Positions 41,533-47,869 of a stretch of DNA of 64,000 nt are shown here, piece after piece. Where the stretch lies: assembly GCA_030696455.1 (NCBI GenBank), contig JAUYSH010000042.1, positions 46,837 through 110,836 of the forward strand. Direction: 5' to 3'. Numbering within the stretch: the first letter of the stretch is position 1; each line of letters opens with the position of its first letter. The notes under the pieces are model-generated. The model saw only the letters and a program-made list of their open reading frames with translations. It did not search any database and was not told where the DNA came from. Source of the stretch: Elusimicrobiota bacterium. GTDB taxonomy: Bacteria; Elusimicrobiota; Elusimicrobia; UBA1565; UBA9628. The translations under genes were made by a program, and so were the position numbers.

Positions 41533-42536
41533 AAGGCCGAATCCAGATCGAGACCATCTCGAGCATCGTGCTCAAGGACAACCCGCTCGGCGATCCCCGC
41601 CGCCGGGAGATTCCCGTCTACCTGCCCCCTTCCTACGGGACCGCGCGCGGCCGCCGCTACCCCGTCATCTACTATCTTCCCGGCTTCACCGGCACCGCCC
41701 GCGGAGCCATCAACTACAACCCGTGGAAGGAGAACATCGCCGAGCGCTTCGACCGCCTGATCGCCGAGGGCAAGTCGCGCGAGGCGATCATCGTCATCGT
41801 CGACGGCTTCACCGCCTACGGCGGCTCGCAGTACCTGAACTCGACGGCGACCGGCCGCTACGGTGATTTCACGGTGTACGAGGCCGTCGGCTACATCGAC
41901 GGCAAGCACGCGACCGTCCGACACCCGGAGGGCCGCGCCGTCATCGGAAAATCCTCGGGCGGCTTCGGCGCGCTGACCTTGGCCATGCGCCATCCCGAGG
42001 TCTTCGGGCATTGCGTCAGCCACAGCGGGGACATGGGCTTCGAGGCCGCCTACGGGCTCGACATGTACAAGTTCGTGTCCGCCCTCGGCCTCCGGGGGGC
42101 GACGCCCAAGCGCTTCGTCGAGGAGTTCCTCGCCTCGCGGACCAAGGACGGCTTCGATCACGCCGCCATCAACATCGTCGCGATGGCCGCCTGCTACTCG
42201 CCCAACGAGAGATCCCCGCTCGGCTTCGATCTCCCCTGCGACGTCCGCACGGGCGAGCTCGTGCCGGCGGTGTGGAAGCGCTGGCAGGCGCTCGACCCCG
42301 TGCACGCCGCGGCCAAGCACGCCGGGGCCCTGCGGCGCCTCAAGACGCTGTGGTTCGACGCCGGGCTCAAGGACGAGTTCAACCTCCACCTCGGCGCGCG
42401 CCGCTTCTCCGACGCCCTCAAGGCGCTCAAGATCCGCCACACGCACGAGGAGCACGCGTTCGGCCACTTCGACATGAACGCGCGCCTCGACAAATCCCTG
42501 CCCCTGCTCGCCTCGCGCGCCCGCCGCATCGGCTAG
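41529..42536 (+). CDS. Esterase, enterochelin esterase / EsteraseD-like
   Basis: The 335-residue protein starts at ATG 41529, overlapping murQ by 4 nt. It has IPVYLPPSYGTARGRRYPVIYYLPGF and the nucleophile elbow IGKSSGGFGAL (serine intact), and ends with HAFGHFDMN, which probably holds the catalytic histidine. The group includes siderophore esterases and S-formylglutathione hydrolase-like enzymes. Substrate unknown. Confidence 0.88.
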   Translation: MKGRIQIETISSIVLKDNPLGDPRRREIPVYLPPSYGTARGRRYPVIYYLPGFTGTARGAINYNPWKENIAERFDRLIAEGKSREAIIVIVDGFTAYGGSQYLNSTATGRYGDFTVYEAVGYIDGKHATVRHPEGRAVIGKSSGGFGALTLAMRHPEVFGHCVSHSGDMGFEAAYGLDMYKFVSALGLRGATPKRFVEEFLASRTKDGFDHAAINIVAMAACYSPNERSPLGFDLPCDVRTGELVPAVWKRWQALDPVHAAAKHAGALRRLKTLWFDAGLKDEFNLHLGARRFSDALKALKIRHTHEEHAFGHFDMNARLDKSLPLLASRARRIG

Positions 42537-42542
42537 CGCGCG

Positions 42543-42560
42543 ACTGTTTCCGGAAACAGT
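42543..42560. promoter_or_regulatory. 18-bp perfect palindrome, LexA-type CTGT-N8-ACAG
   Basis: ACTGTTTCCGGAAACAGT is fully symmetric and fits CTGT-N8-ACAG, the LexA box pattern of gamma-proteobacteria. It lies 17 bp upstream of the -35 box of the next promoter. No T tract follows, so an operator is more likely than a terminator. LexA sites differ between phyla, so the protein that binds it is unknown. Confidence 0.45.
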
Positions 42561-42577
42561 TCGAGCTCGTCGGAGCC

Positions 42578-42605
42578 TTGACAAATCAAGGGATCCGGCT
42601 ATACT
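42578..42605 (+). promoter_or_regulatory. Strong sigma-70-type promoter
   Basis: A perfect TTGACA (42578-42583), a 16-bp spacer and TATACT (42600-42605). It is the strongest promoter in the window by match to consensus. Confidence 0.78.
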
Positions 42606-42844
42606 TCAAGAGTCACGACGGGCGCGCGCGGCGCGCCCATTTTCCTGTCCGCTCTTTTTTAATCATGACGACCAAAGAATGCCTGAACCAATCAGCGGCC
42701 TGCGGCTGGACCGATCTCGGTCCGTCCCGCGGCTCGGAGGCGCCCGTCTAGAGCGCGAATCTTTCGCGCGCGAAGCGGAGCCCCGGGCCGTCGGCCCGGG
42801 GCTCTTCGATTTAATGCGGACGAAGCCGCAAGGAGGTGAGAGAA
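42606..42844 (+). ncRNA. Highly structured leader of the 50-codon gene
   Basis: About 240 nt between the promoter and the GTG at 42845 hold three perfect GC-rich hairpins: GGGCGCGC-GCG-GCGCGCCC (42620-42638), GCGCGAA-TCT-TTCGCGC (42753-42769) and a 12-bp stem with a GTC loop (42778-42804) followed by a T/A-rich stretch. The last is a candidate attenuator. A 28-codon ORF lies between hairpins one and two. I recognise no known riboswitch. Confidence 0.5.
42665..42751 (+). CDS. Possible 28-residue leader peptide
   Basis: ATG 42665 opens MTTKECLNQSAACGWTDLGP and continues eight residues to TAG 42751. It has two cysteines and one tryptophan, without a run of one amino acid that would identify a classical attenuator. 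There is no Shine-Dalgarno; TTTTTTAATC precedes it. It may be a leader peptide or chance. Confidence 0.3.
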   Translation: MTTKECLNQSAACGWTDLGPSRGSEAPV

Positions 42845-42997
42845 GTGAGAAAGAAGCATCGTAAGCAGAAGGCGATCACCGCCTTCGACGTGGCGCTGGA
42901 GGCGTGCCGGGCGCTGGTCCCGACCGACATCCGGCCCAAGCCGGACCTGCGGCGCGCGACCGTGCTGGCGAAGTTCGCCGTCGCGATGACGAAGTAA
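42845..42997 (+). CDS. 50-residue basic protein of unknown function
   Basis: GTG 42845 is preceded by AAGGAGGTGA, a complete anti-Shine-Dalgarno match at good spacing, and the ORF ends at TAA 42997 just before a terminator. The protein begins RKKHRKQKAITAFDVALEAC and ends VLAKFAVAMTK. The basic N terminus and helical body suggest a nucleic-acid or ribosome-associated peptide; no family is recognised. It is the only gene of a unit driven by a near-consensus promoter, so it may be abundant. Confidence 0.7.
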   Translation: MRKKHRKQKAITAFDVALEACRALVPTDIRPKPDLRRATVLAKFAVAMTK

Positions 42998-43001
42998 GGA
43001 C

Positions 43002-43033
43002 CCCTCCGCGGCCGCGGAGGGCTCCCGCTTTTT
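43002..43033 (+). terminator. Intrinsic terminator of the 50-codon gene
   Basis: CCCTCCGCGG and CCGCGGAGGG (43002-43021) form a self-complementary stem, followed by CTCCCGC and five T residues. The T tract overlaps the stop codon of the convergent deaminase gene. Confidence 0.78.
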
Positions 43034-44042
43034 ACGAGGCCGCGACGCGGTCGATCTCGGCGAGGTGCCGGTCCTTCTCGGGGCCGGCGAGCCAGGACGA
43101 CAGGAAGGAGTTGCGCGCGAGCGTCTTGAGCTGCGCCGGGGTCAGCCCGAGGGCCCGCGCGGTCTCCCGGTAGTTGGCGTCCACGTAGCCGCCGAAGTAG
43201 GCGGGGTCGTCGGAGTGGACGGACGCGAGCACCCCGGCGGCGAGCAGGTCCTTGAGATTATGGTCCTCGAGAGCGTCGAACACCCGCAGCCTGTGGTTCG
43301 AGAGGGGGCAGACGGTCAAGGCCGTCCGCTCGGCGGCGAGGCGCTTGACCAGCTCGGGGTCCTCCAGGCAGCGGACCCCGTGGTCGATGCGCTCGACCTT
43401 CAGGAGATCGAGCGCCTCGACGATGTAGGACGGCGGACCTTCCTCGCCGGCGTGCGCGACGCAGCGCAGGCCGGCGGCGCGGGCCTCGGCGAAGACATTT
43501 TTAAACAGCGACGGCGGCCGGTCCCGCTCCGAGGAGTCGAGGCCGACGCCCGCGATGCCGCCCAGCGGCAGGGCCTCGTCCAAGGTTTTGAGGGCGGAGT
43601 CCTCGTCGAGGTGCCGTAGAAAACAAAGGATGAGCTTGGACGTGATCCCCAATTCCTTCTCGGCGCGGCGGCACGCTTGGGTCAGGCCGGAGATCACGGC
43701 CGCGTACGGAACGCCACGGCTTGTGTGCGTCTGCGGGTCGAAGAATATTTCGGCGTGTCTTACGTTCATCGGCGCGACGCGCGTGAAGTAGGCCCAGGCC
43801 AGGTCGTGGAAGTCGCGTTCGGTCCGGAGAACGTTCGCGCCTTCATAATAGATGTCGAGAAAGCTCTGCAGGCCGTCGAAGGCGTAGGCCGCCTTGATCG
43901 CCTCCACCGACGCGAAACGGAGCTTCGCGGAATTCCGGCGCGCGAGCTCGAACATGAGCTCGGGCTCGAGGGTGCCCTCGATGTGCAGATGAAGCTCGGC
44001 CTTCGGCAGCGCCGCGGCGAAAGCGTCGAGCGAGGGCGTCAT
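43032..44042 (-). CDS. Adenosine/adenine deaminase
   Basis: The 336-residue purine deaminase has metal ligands H18 and H20 in ELHLHIEGTLEPEL, the proton-shuttle region HAGEEGP and the end motif VHSDDPAYFGGY. The last pattern, with VERIDHGVRC and CPLSNHRL, matches the group of bacterial and fungal adenine deaminases more than classical adenosine deaminase, so adenine is a likely substrate. I chose ATG 44042 (MTPSLDAFAAALPKAELHLH). Confidence 0.88.
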   Translation of the reverse strand: MTPSLDAFAAALPKAELHLHIEGTLEPELMFELARRNSAKLRFASVEAIKAAYAFDGLQSFLDIYYEGANVLRTERDFHDLAWAYFTRVAPMNVRHAEIFFDPQTHTSRGVPYAAVISGLTQACRRAEKELGITSKLILCFLRHLDEDSALKTLDEALPLGGIAGVGLDSSERDRPPSLFKNVFAEARAAGLRCVAHAGEEGPPSYIVEALDLLKVERIDHGVRCLEDPELVKRLAAERTALTVCPLSNHRLRVFDALEDHNLKDLLAAGVLASVHSDDPAYFGGYVDANYRETARALGLTPAQLKTLARNSFLSSWLAGPEKDRHLAEIDRVAAS

Positions 44043-44048
44043 GCCCCA

Positions 44049-44054
44049 AGGATA
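44049..44054 (-). promoter_or_regulatory. -10 box TATCCT, 6 nt before the deaminase ATG
   Basis: On the minus strand TATCCT is followed by TGGGGC and ATG 44042. It supports both the start choice and leaderless initiation. Confidence 0.5.
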
Positions 44055-44089
44055 GCGAGAAATCGGTTCCGGAGGGAAGTCTCTTCGGC

Positions 44090-44095
44090 TACAAT
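44090..44095 (+). promoter_or_regulatory. -10 box TACAAT, 6 nt before GTG
   Basis: TACAAT followed by ACAAGG and GTG 44102. The divergent deaminase promoter lies 36 bp away. Confidence 0.58.
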
Positions 44096-44101
44096 ACAAG
44101 G

Positions 44102-44917
44102 GTGAGCCGCAGCGAAACGATGACCGTGGCCGGCCTCAAGACGAACGTGCTCCGCGCGGGCGGCGGCGAGCCGCTGATCCTGCTCCACGGCCTCGGAGCG
44201 TCGTCCTATTCCTGGCGCTACACCGTCCCGGAGCTGGCCAAGCACTACGAGGTGTTCGCGCCCGACCTCCCCGGCTTCGGCCGCACCGACAAGCCCTGGG
44301 ACTTCGACTACTCGATCCACGGGCTCTATTCTTGGATTCTGAAGTTCATGGACCATAACGGCATCAAGACCGCGCGCTTCGCCGGCAACTCGATGGGCGG
44401 CGTCCTGTCGCTGTGGACCGCGATGGAAGCGCCGTCTCGCGTGGAGCGCATGGCCCTGCTCGGCACGCCGGCCTACGTCGAGAACCGGCCGAAGATGCTG
44501 TGGCCCCTGTCCTGGCCCGTGATCGGCGGCCTCTACGAGTGGGCGCTCGGGGACGTGACGTTGCGCTTCATCGCCAACGCCACCTACGTGGACAAGAGCA
44601 AGGTCGACGAGAAGCTCGTGGCCGAGTACGGCTTGGCGCTCAAGACCTCCGCGGGCCGCCGCGCCGTCGCCCAGTTCGTCCGCCACGCGATCCCCGTCGA
44701 CCACCGCGAGCGCATCAAGGGCTATCGCGACGTCCGGCACCGGACCTTGGTCCTCGTCGGCGCGCACGACATCATGGTCGGCCGCGCGGGAGCCGAGCGG
44801 CTGGTCAAGGACATGCCCAACGCGACTTTGTGCTTCCTCGACGCCGCCGGCCACGCTCCGCACGAGGACGCGCCCGAGCGCGTCAACGCCCGCCTGCTGG
44901 AGTTCTTCAAGTCATGA
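44102..44917 (+). CDS. Alpha/beta hydrolase
   Basis: The 271-residue cytoplasmic hydrolase has the oxyanion region LLHGLGASSYSW, PDLPGFGRTDKP, nucleophile elbow FAGNSMGGVLSL, acid near LVGAHDIMV and histidine in AAGHAPHEDAPERVN. The catalytic set is complete. Substrate is not known. GTG start at 44102, leaderless by -10 spacing. Confidence 0.88.
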   Translation: MSRSETMTVAGLKTNVLRAGGGEPLILLHGLGASSYSWRYTVPELAKHYEVFAPDLPGFGRTDKPWDFDYSIHGLYSWILKFMDHNGIKTARFAGNSMGGVLSLWTAMEAPSRVERMALLGTPAYVENRPKMLWPLSWPVIGGLYEWALGDVTLRFIANATYVDKSKVDEKLVAEYGLALKTSAGRRAVAQFVRHAIPVDHRERIKGYRDVRHRTLVLVGAHDIMVGRAGAERLVKDMPNATLCFLDAAGHAPHEDAPERVNARLLEFFKS

Positions 44918-45216
44918 GCGACAAGGTCGTGTACTCGAGCGACCCCGATTGGGGAAAGCCCGGCACGCCGAGGCAGCCCGAGCCGGTGCGCCTCGCGTTC
45001 CAACGCGGCGCGAAGGGCTCCGGCGTCACCCGTGTGGAGCGCCTGGTGATGCACCCGTCGCACAAGGACGCGATGCTCGGGAAGCTCAAGAAGGCCCTCG
45101 GCTGCGGCGGGACCCTCAAGGACGGGACGTTCGAGTTCCAGGGCGATCACCGCGACAAGCTCGAGAAGCTGTTGCTCTCCGACGGCTACAAGGTCAAGCG
45201 AGTCGGCGGCGCCTAA
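44914..45216 (+). CDS. SUI1/YciH-family translation initiation factor-like protein
   Basis: The 100-residue protein matches the bacterial eIF1 (SUI1, YciH) family: VRLAFQRGAKGSGVTRVERL, then LKKALGCGGTLKDGTFEFQGDH and the end LSDGYKVKRVGGA. YciH binds the small ribosomal subunit and affects initiation fidelity. It overlaps the hydrolase gene by 4 nt. Its presence is of interest in a genome with many leaderless-type starts. Confidence 0.88.
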   Translation: MSDKVVYSSDPDWGKPGTPRQPEPVRLAFQRGAKGSGVTRVERLVMHPSHKDAMLGKLKKALGCGGTLKDGTFEFQGDHRDKLEKLLLSDGYKVKRVGGA

Positions 45217-45220
45217 GTAC

Positions 45221-45226
45221 TATAAT
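45221..45226 (+). promoter_or_regulatory. -10 box TATAAT, 7 nt before ATG
   Basis: TATAAT followed by CGGCCCC and ATG 45234. Confidence 0.6.
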
Positions 45227-45233
45227 CGGCCCC

Positions 45234-45611
45234 ATGACCGAGCCCGCCTCCTCCAAGCGCGTCCTGCTCATCGACGACGACGAGTCCCTGCGCGAGTTGT
45301 TCCAGCTCGCCATGGGCAAGCGCTTCAACGTCGCGGTCGCCGAGGACGGCGTGAAGGGCCTGGCCAAGGTCCCCGCGTTCAAGCCCCATCTCATCGTGCT
45401 CGACCTGATGATGCCGCTGCTCGACGGCTTCGCGGTCATCCACCAGCTTCAGGAGATGGGCCATCAGGACATTCCCGTCGTCGTGATCACGGGCTACAGC
45501 GACAAGGCCAACGAGAACGTCGTCAGCCAGGAGCCGAACGTGGTCGCCTTCTTCCACAAGCCGCTCAAGTTCGACGAGCTGGCCGCCAAGCTCAACAGCC
45601 TCCTCGCCTAG
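45234..45611 (+). CDS. Single-domain response regulator
   Basis: The 125-residue receiver has IDDDES, the phospho-aspartate in IVLDLMMPLLDGF, ITGYSDK and FFHKPLKFDEL. There is no output domain or adjacent kinase. It is less similar to the tandem receivers at 32.4-33.2 kb than those are to each other. Confidence 0.92.
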   Translation: MTEPASSKRVLLIDDDESLRELFQLAMGKRFNVAVAEDGVKGLAKVPAFKPHLIVLDLMMPLLDGFAVIHQLQEMGHQDIPVVVITGYSDKANENVVSQEPNVVAFFHKPLKFDELAAKLNSLLA

Positions 45612-45613
45612 GT

Positions 45614-45985
45614 CTACGCTTCGCGCGGCTCTTCATGTAAACCGTGGCTGAGCACCACGCCGCTTCCCTTGCAATGCTCGCATGGCTTGGGAGACGTAAG
45701 GTTGATGGGGCCATACACGACGGACACGCGGCGCGAACCTTCGGCATCTGTGGCTACAGCGGTGCTCAGTGCACCCAGCACGTCCACCGAAGCAGGGATA
45801 TCGCGGCTTTCGCCGAATCCGGTGGCTTGGCTTTTCATCAATAATTGAAAATGGCCTGAATCCAGGGGAAGACGGTCGAATGTTTCTTGCACGACTCGTT
45901 TGACTTCATCGAATTGTCCCTGTCGGAACATTTCCGCCAGGATAACCTTCAGCCGATCTTCCATTTCTTTGATTTCAACGCGCAT
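45614..45985 (-). CDS. Unknown protein with a CxxCxGxG motif (low-GC island)
   Basis: The 123-residue protein has a charged helical N-terminal half (EIKEMEDRLKVILAEMFRQG) and a single CEHCKGSG motif near the C terminus, as in one DnaJ-type zinc half-site. A partner would be needed to bind zinc. It overlaps the upstream gene by 11 nt, so the two are coupled. Base composition is visibly lower in GC than the neighbours, which suggests recent acquisition. Confidence 0.65.
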   Translation of the reverse strand: MRVEIKEMEDRLKVILAEMFRQGQFDEVKRVVQETFDRLPLDSGHFQLLMKSQATGFGESRDIPASVDVLGALSTAVATDAEGSRRVSVVYGPINLTSPKPCEHCKGSGVVLSHGLHEEPREA

Positions 45986-46865
45986 GAGACGACCCCCCGG
46001 TTTTATTTTGCAGGAGTCGGGCGGGGGGGCGCGGAGAATGGAGAATGTTGGGAGCGCACGAACTGGGTTCGCCCGGCACAGGGAAGGCTAATGCGACGGT
46101 TTCTCCGGACGGGCAACTGTAAATGCACTCGACCAACGGAGGTCTGACGAGAGTGCAAATCTCACCTCCGCCATCGAACACTTTCTTTATTGTCTCGATA
46201 AATTTCTTCACCCGGCTTTCCCAGTCGAGTATTTTTTGGACAAAAGTGTCCCAACGAGGCTGCAAGGAGGCAGCGTCATTCTTCCACTTGGCAATCGCTT
46301 CATTGTGAACCTTTACATCTGCGTTGTAGCGTCCTATAAGGGCATTCAGCCGTCGGGCGTTTTCGACGCACCAGGGATGCCTTTCGGGGGGATGAGTCGG
46401 GAGACATGCGGCCTCGTGCTCCGCGCTTTGACGATTGAGTTCCGCAAGACGGGCATCCAATTCGGCTTTATTAGCCGTCAACTTATCGCGTCGGTTGATG
46501 AGGTCCGTATCCTCTTGGTCGAGTGTCGCCGCACCAGGCAACATGCTATCCCGCTCGTGGGTAAGCTCGGCGCCGTCCGCAAGCATCCGTTTCTGAATTT
46601 CCAAAGGAATCCGGCCCATTCGGGAATCCCGCAGAAGTCCGGACATCTGATTCAAGGCCGCATTATTCGATAAATAGCTCTGAAGGCGCGTATGCGTGGT
46701 GGCGATCTCTCGGCCTACGACGACACCTTTCGGAAGCGTCGGTGCATCCGCAGTAGCGCGCGAGATAAGAGGTGGCCCTATACCCTCAAACTTGCCTTGA
46801 TCGAACTCAGCTGAGTGCGAAGCAATGTTCAGGCTCGCGACAAGAAAAAACAGCCTCATCATCAT
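45975..46865 (-). CDS. Secreted coiled-coil protein of unknown function (low-GC island)
   Basis: The 296-residue protein has a signal peptide (MMMRLFFLVASLNIASHSA), a long charged region with coiled-coil character (about residues 85-170, DRRDKLTANKAELDARLAELN-type) and a cysteine-containing C-terminal part (ICTLVRPP, CIYSCPSGE, SSCAPN). I recognise no family. A TAATAT box lies 6 nt before ATG 46865. Codon use is less GC-biased than around it. The first of three ATG codons in a row is taken as start. Confidence 0.68.
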   Translation of the reverse strand: MMMRLFFLVASLNIASHSAEFDQGKFEGIGPPLISRATADAPTLPKGVVVGREIATTHTRLQSYLSNNAALNQMSGLLRDSRMGRIPLEIQKRMLADGAELTHERDSMLPGAATLDQEDTDLINRRDKLTANKAELDARLAELNRQSAEHEAACLPTHPPERHPWCVENARRLNALIGRYNADVKVHNEAIAKWKNDAASLQPRWDTFVQKILDWESRVKKFIETIKKVFDGGGEICTLVRPPLVECIYSCPSGETVALAFPVPGEPSSCAPNILHSPRPPARLLQNKTGGSSHAR

Positions 46866-46871
46866 TTGGCG

Positions 46872-46877
46872 ATATTA
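46872..46877 (-). promoter_or_regulatory. -10 box TAATAT before the low-GC pair
   Basis: On the minus strand TAATAT is followed by CGCCAA and ATG 46865, so even the island follows the host's 6-nt rule. Confidence 0.5.
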
Positions 46878-46966
46878 TCAATAAATCACAATTCCTACAA
46901 GGAAACGCAGCGGGAGAGAGGAGAAAGAATAGAGCATTCATGCGCTACCATAACCGCGTCGGGCGT

Positions 46967-47869
46967 CTAGAACCGCTTCGCCAAAGTGAAGCGGTGGGCC
47001 GCGCCGAGCTCGCCCGCGGCCTGCGCCGCGTAGTCGAAGCGGAAGCCGGCGCGCTCGAGCCCGAGGCCGACCGTGAGGCCGCGCGCGGCGTCGAAGCCCG
47101 AGCCTTCGGGTGCCGCGTTCTTCGTCGACCAACCCAGGCGCAGCAGCGCCCCTTCCATGACCCGGAACTCGCCGCCGAAGCCCCCGTCGGCCCCTCCGCC
47201 GCGCGGCGCCGTCTGCACCTCGACGGCGAGCGTGCGCCCCGCGGCGAACGTGTAGGCCGCGCCGCCCGCGAGGCGCAGCGGCAGGTCGTTGCGCTGGTTC
47301 TCGTACTTGAGGCCCGGCCCCGTGTTGCGCAGCGCGGCGCCGACGATGAGCTTGCCGGGGCCGGCGCCGTCGAAGCTCCGGCGCGCGCCGAAGTCGGCGG
47401 CTACGCCCTGCGCCTCGGAGGAGGCGATGTGGCTGCGCAGGTACTTGACGCTCACGCCGAGGTCGGCGGCGTCGGTCTTGAGCCCGTAGGCGCCGGCGAC
47501 CGCCGCGTCGGAGGCCTCGTAGTCGCCGGTGGGGCGGCCGGCCGTGTCGCGCCCGCCGATGGAGCCCTGGCTGAGATAGGTCATCGCGGCGGCGAACGTG
47601 CCGCGCGAGGTCGGGTGCGCGTAGGCGAGGAAGTCCTCGCGCGTGCCCAGGCCGAGCTCGGCGTGGCTCACCGAGACCTCACGCTTCTCGAGGCGGGCGA
47701 GGCCGGCGGGGTTCCAGTACACGGCGCTCGAATCGTCGGCCAGCGCGGTGAAGGCACCGCCCATGCCGATGCCGCGGGCGCCCACGCCGATGTCGAGGAA
47801 CGCCGCCGTTTCCACGGCGAGGCTCGCGGTCGGGAACGCGAGCAGAAGGGCGATCAGCGGCAGCCTCAT
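46967..47869 (-). CDS. PorV/PorQ-family outer-membrane protein
   Basis: The 300-residue protein has a signal peptide and the hallmark GARGIGMGGAFTALADDSSAVYWNPAGLARL near the N terminus, followed by alternating beta-strand sequence ending in the aromatic KRF. PorV in Bacteroidetes is a type 9 secretion shuttle; homologues are common elsewhere without a proven role. It overlaps the giant kelch protein gene by 4 nt, so the two are made together. Confidence 0.88.
   Translation of the reverse strand: MRLPLIALLLAFPTASLAVETAAFLDIGVGARGIGMGGAFTALADDSSAVYWNPAGLARLEKREVSVSHAELGLGTREDFLAYAHPTSRGTFAAAMTYLSQGSIGGRDTAGRPTGDYEASDAAVAGAYGLKTDAADLGVSVKYLRSHIASSEAQGVAADFGARRSFDGAGPGKLIVGAALRNTGPGLKYENQRNDLPLRLAGGAAYTFAAGRTLAVEVQTAPRGGGADGGFGGEFRVMEGALLRLGWSTKNAAPEGSGFDAARGLTVGLGLERAGFRFDYAAQAAGELGAAHRFTLAKRF

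Noticed and set aside
42543..42560. Palindrome as terminator of the murQ-esterase operon
   Set aside because: A stem is possible, but no T tract follows, so I list it as a candidate operator instead.
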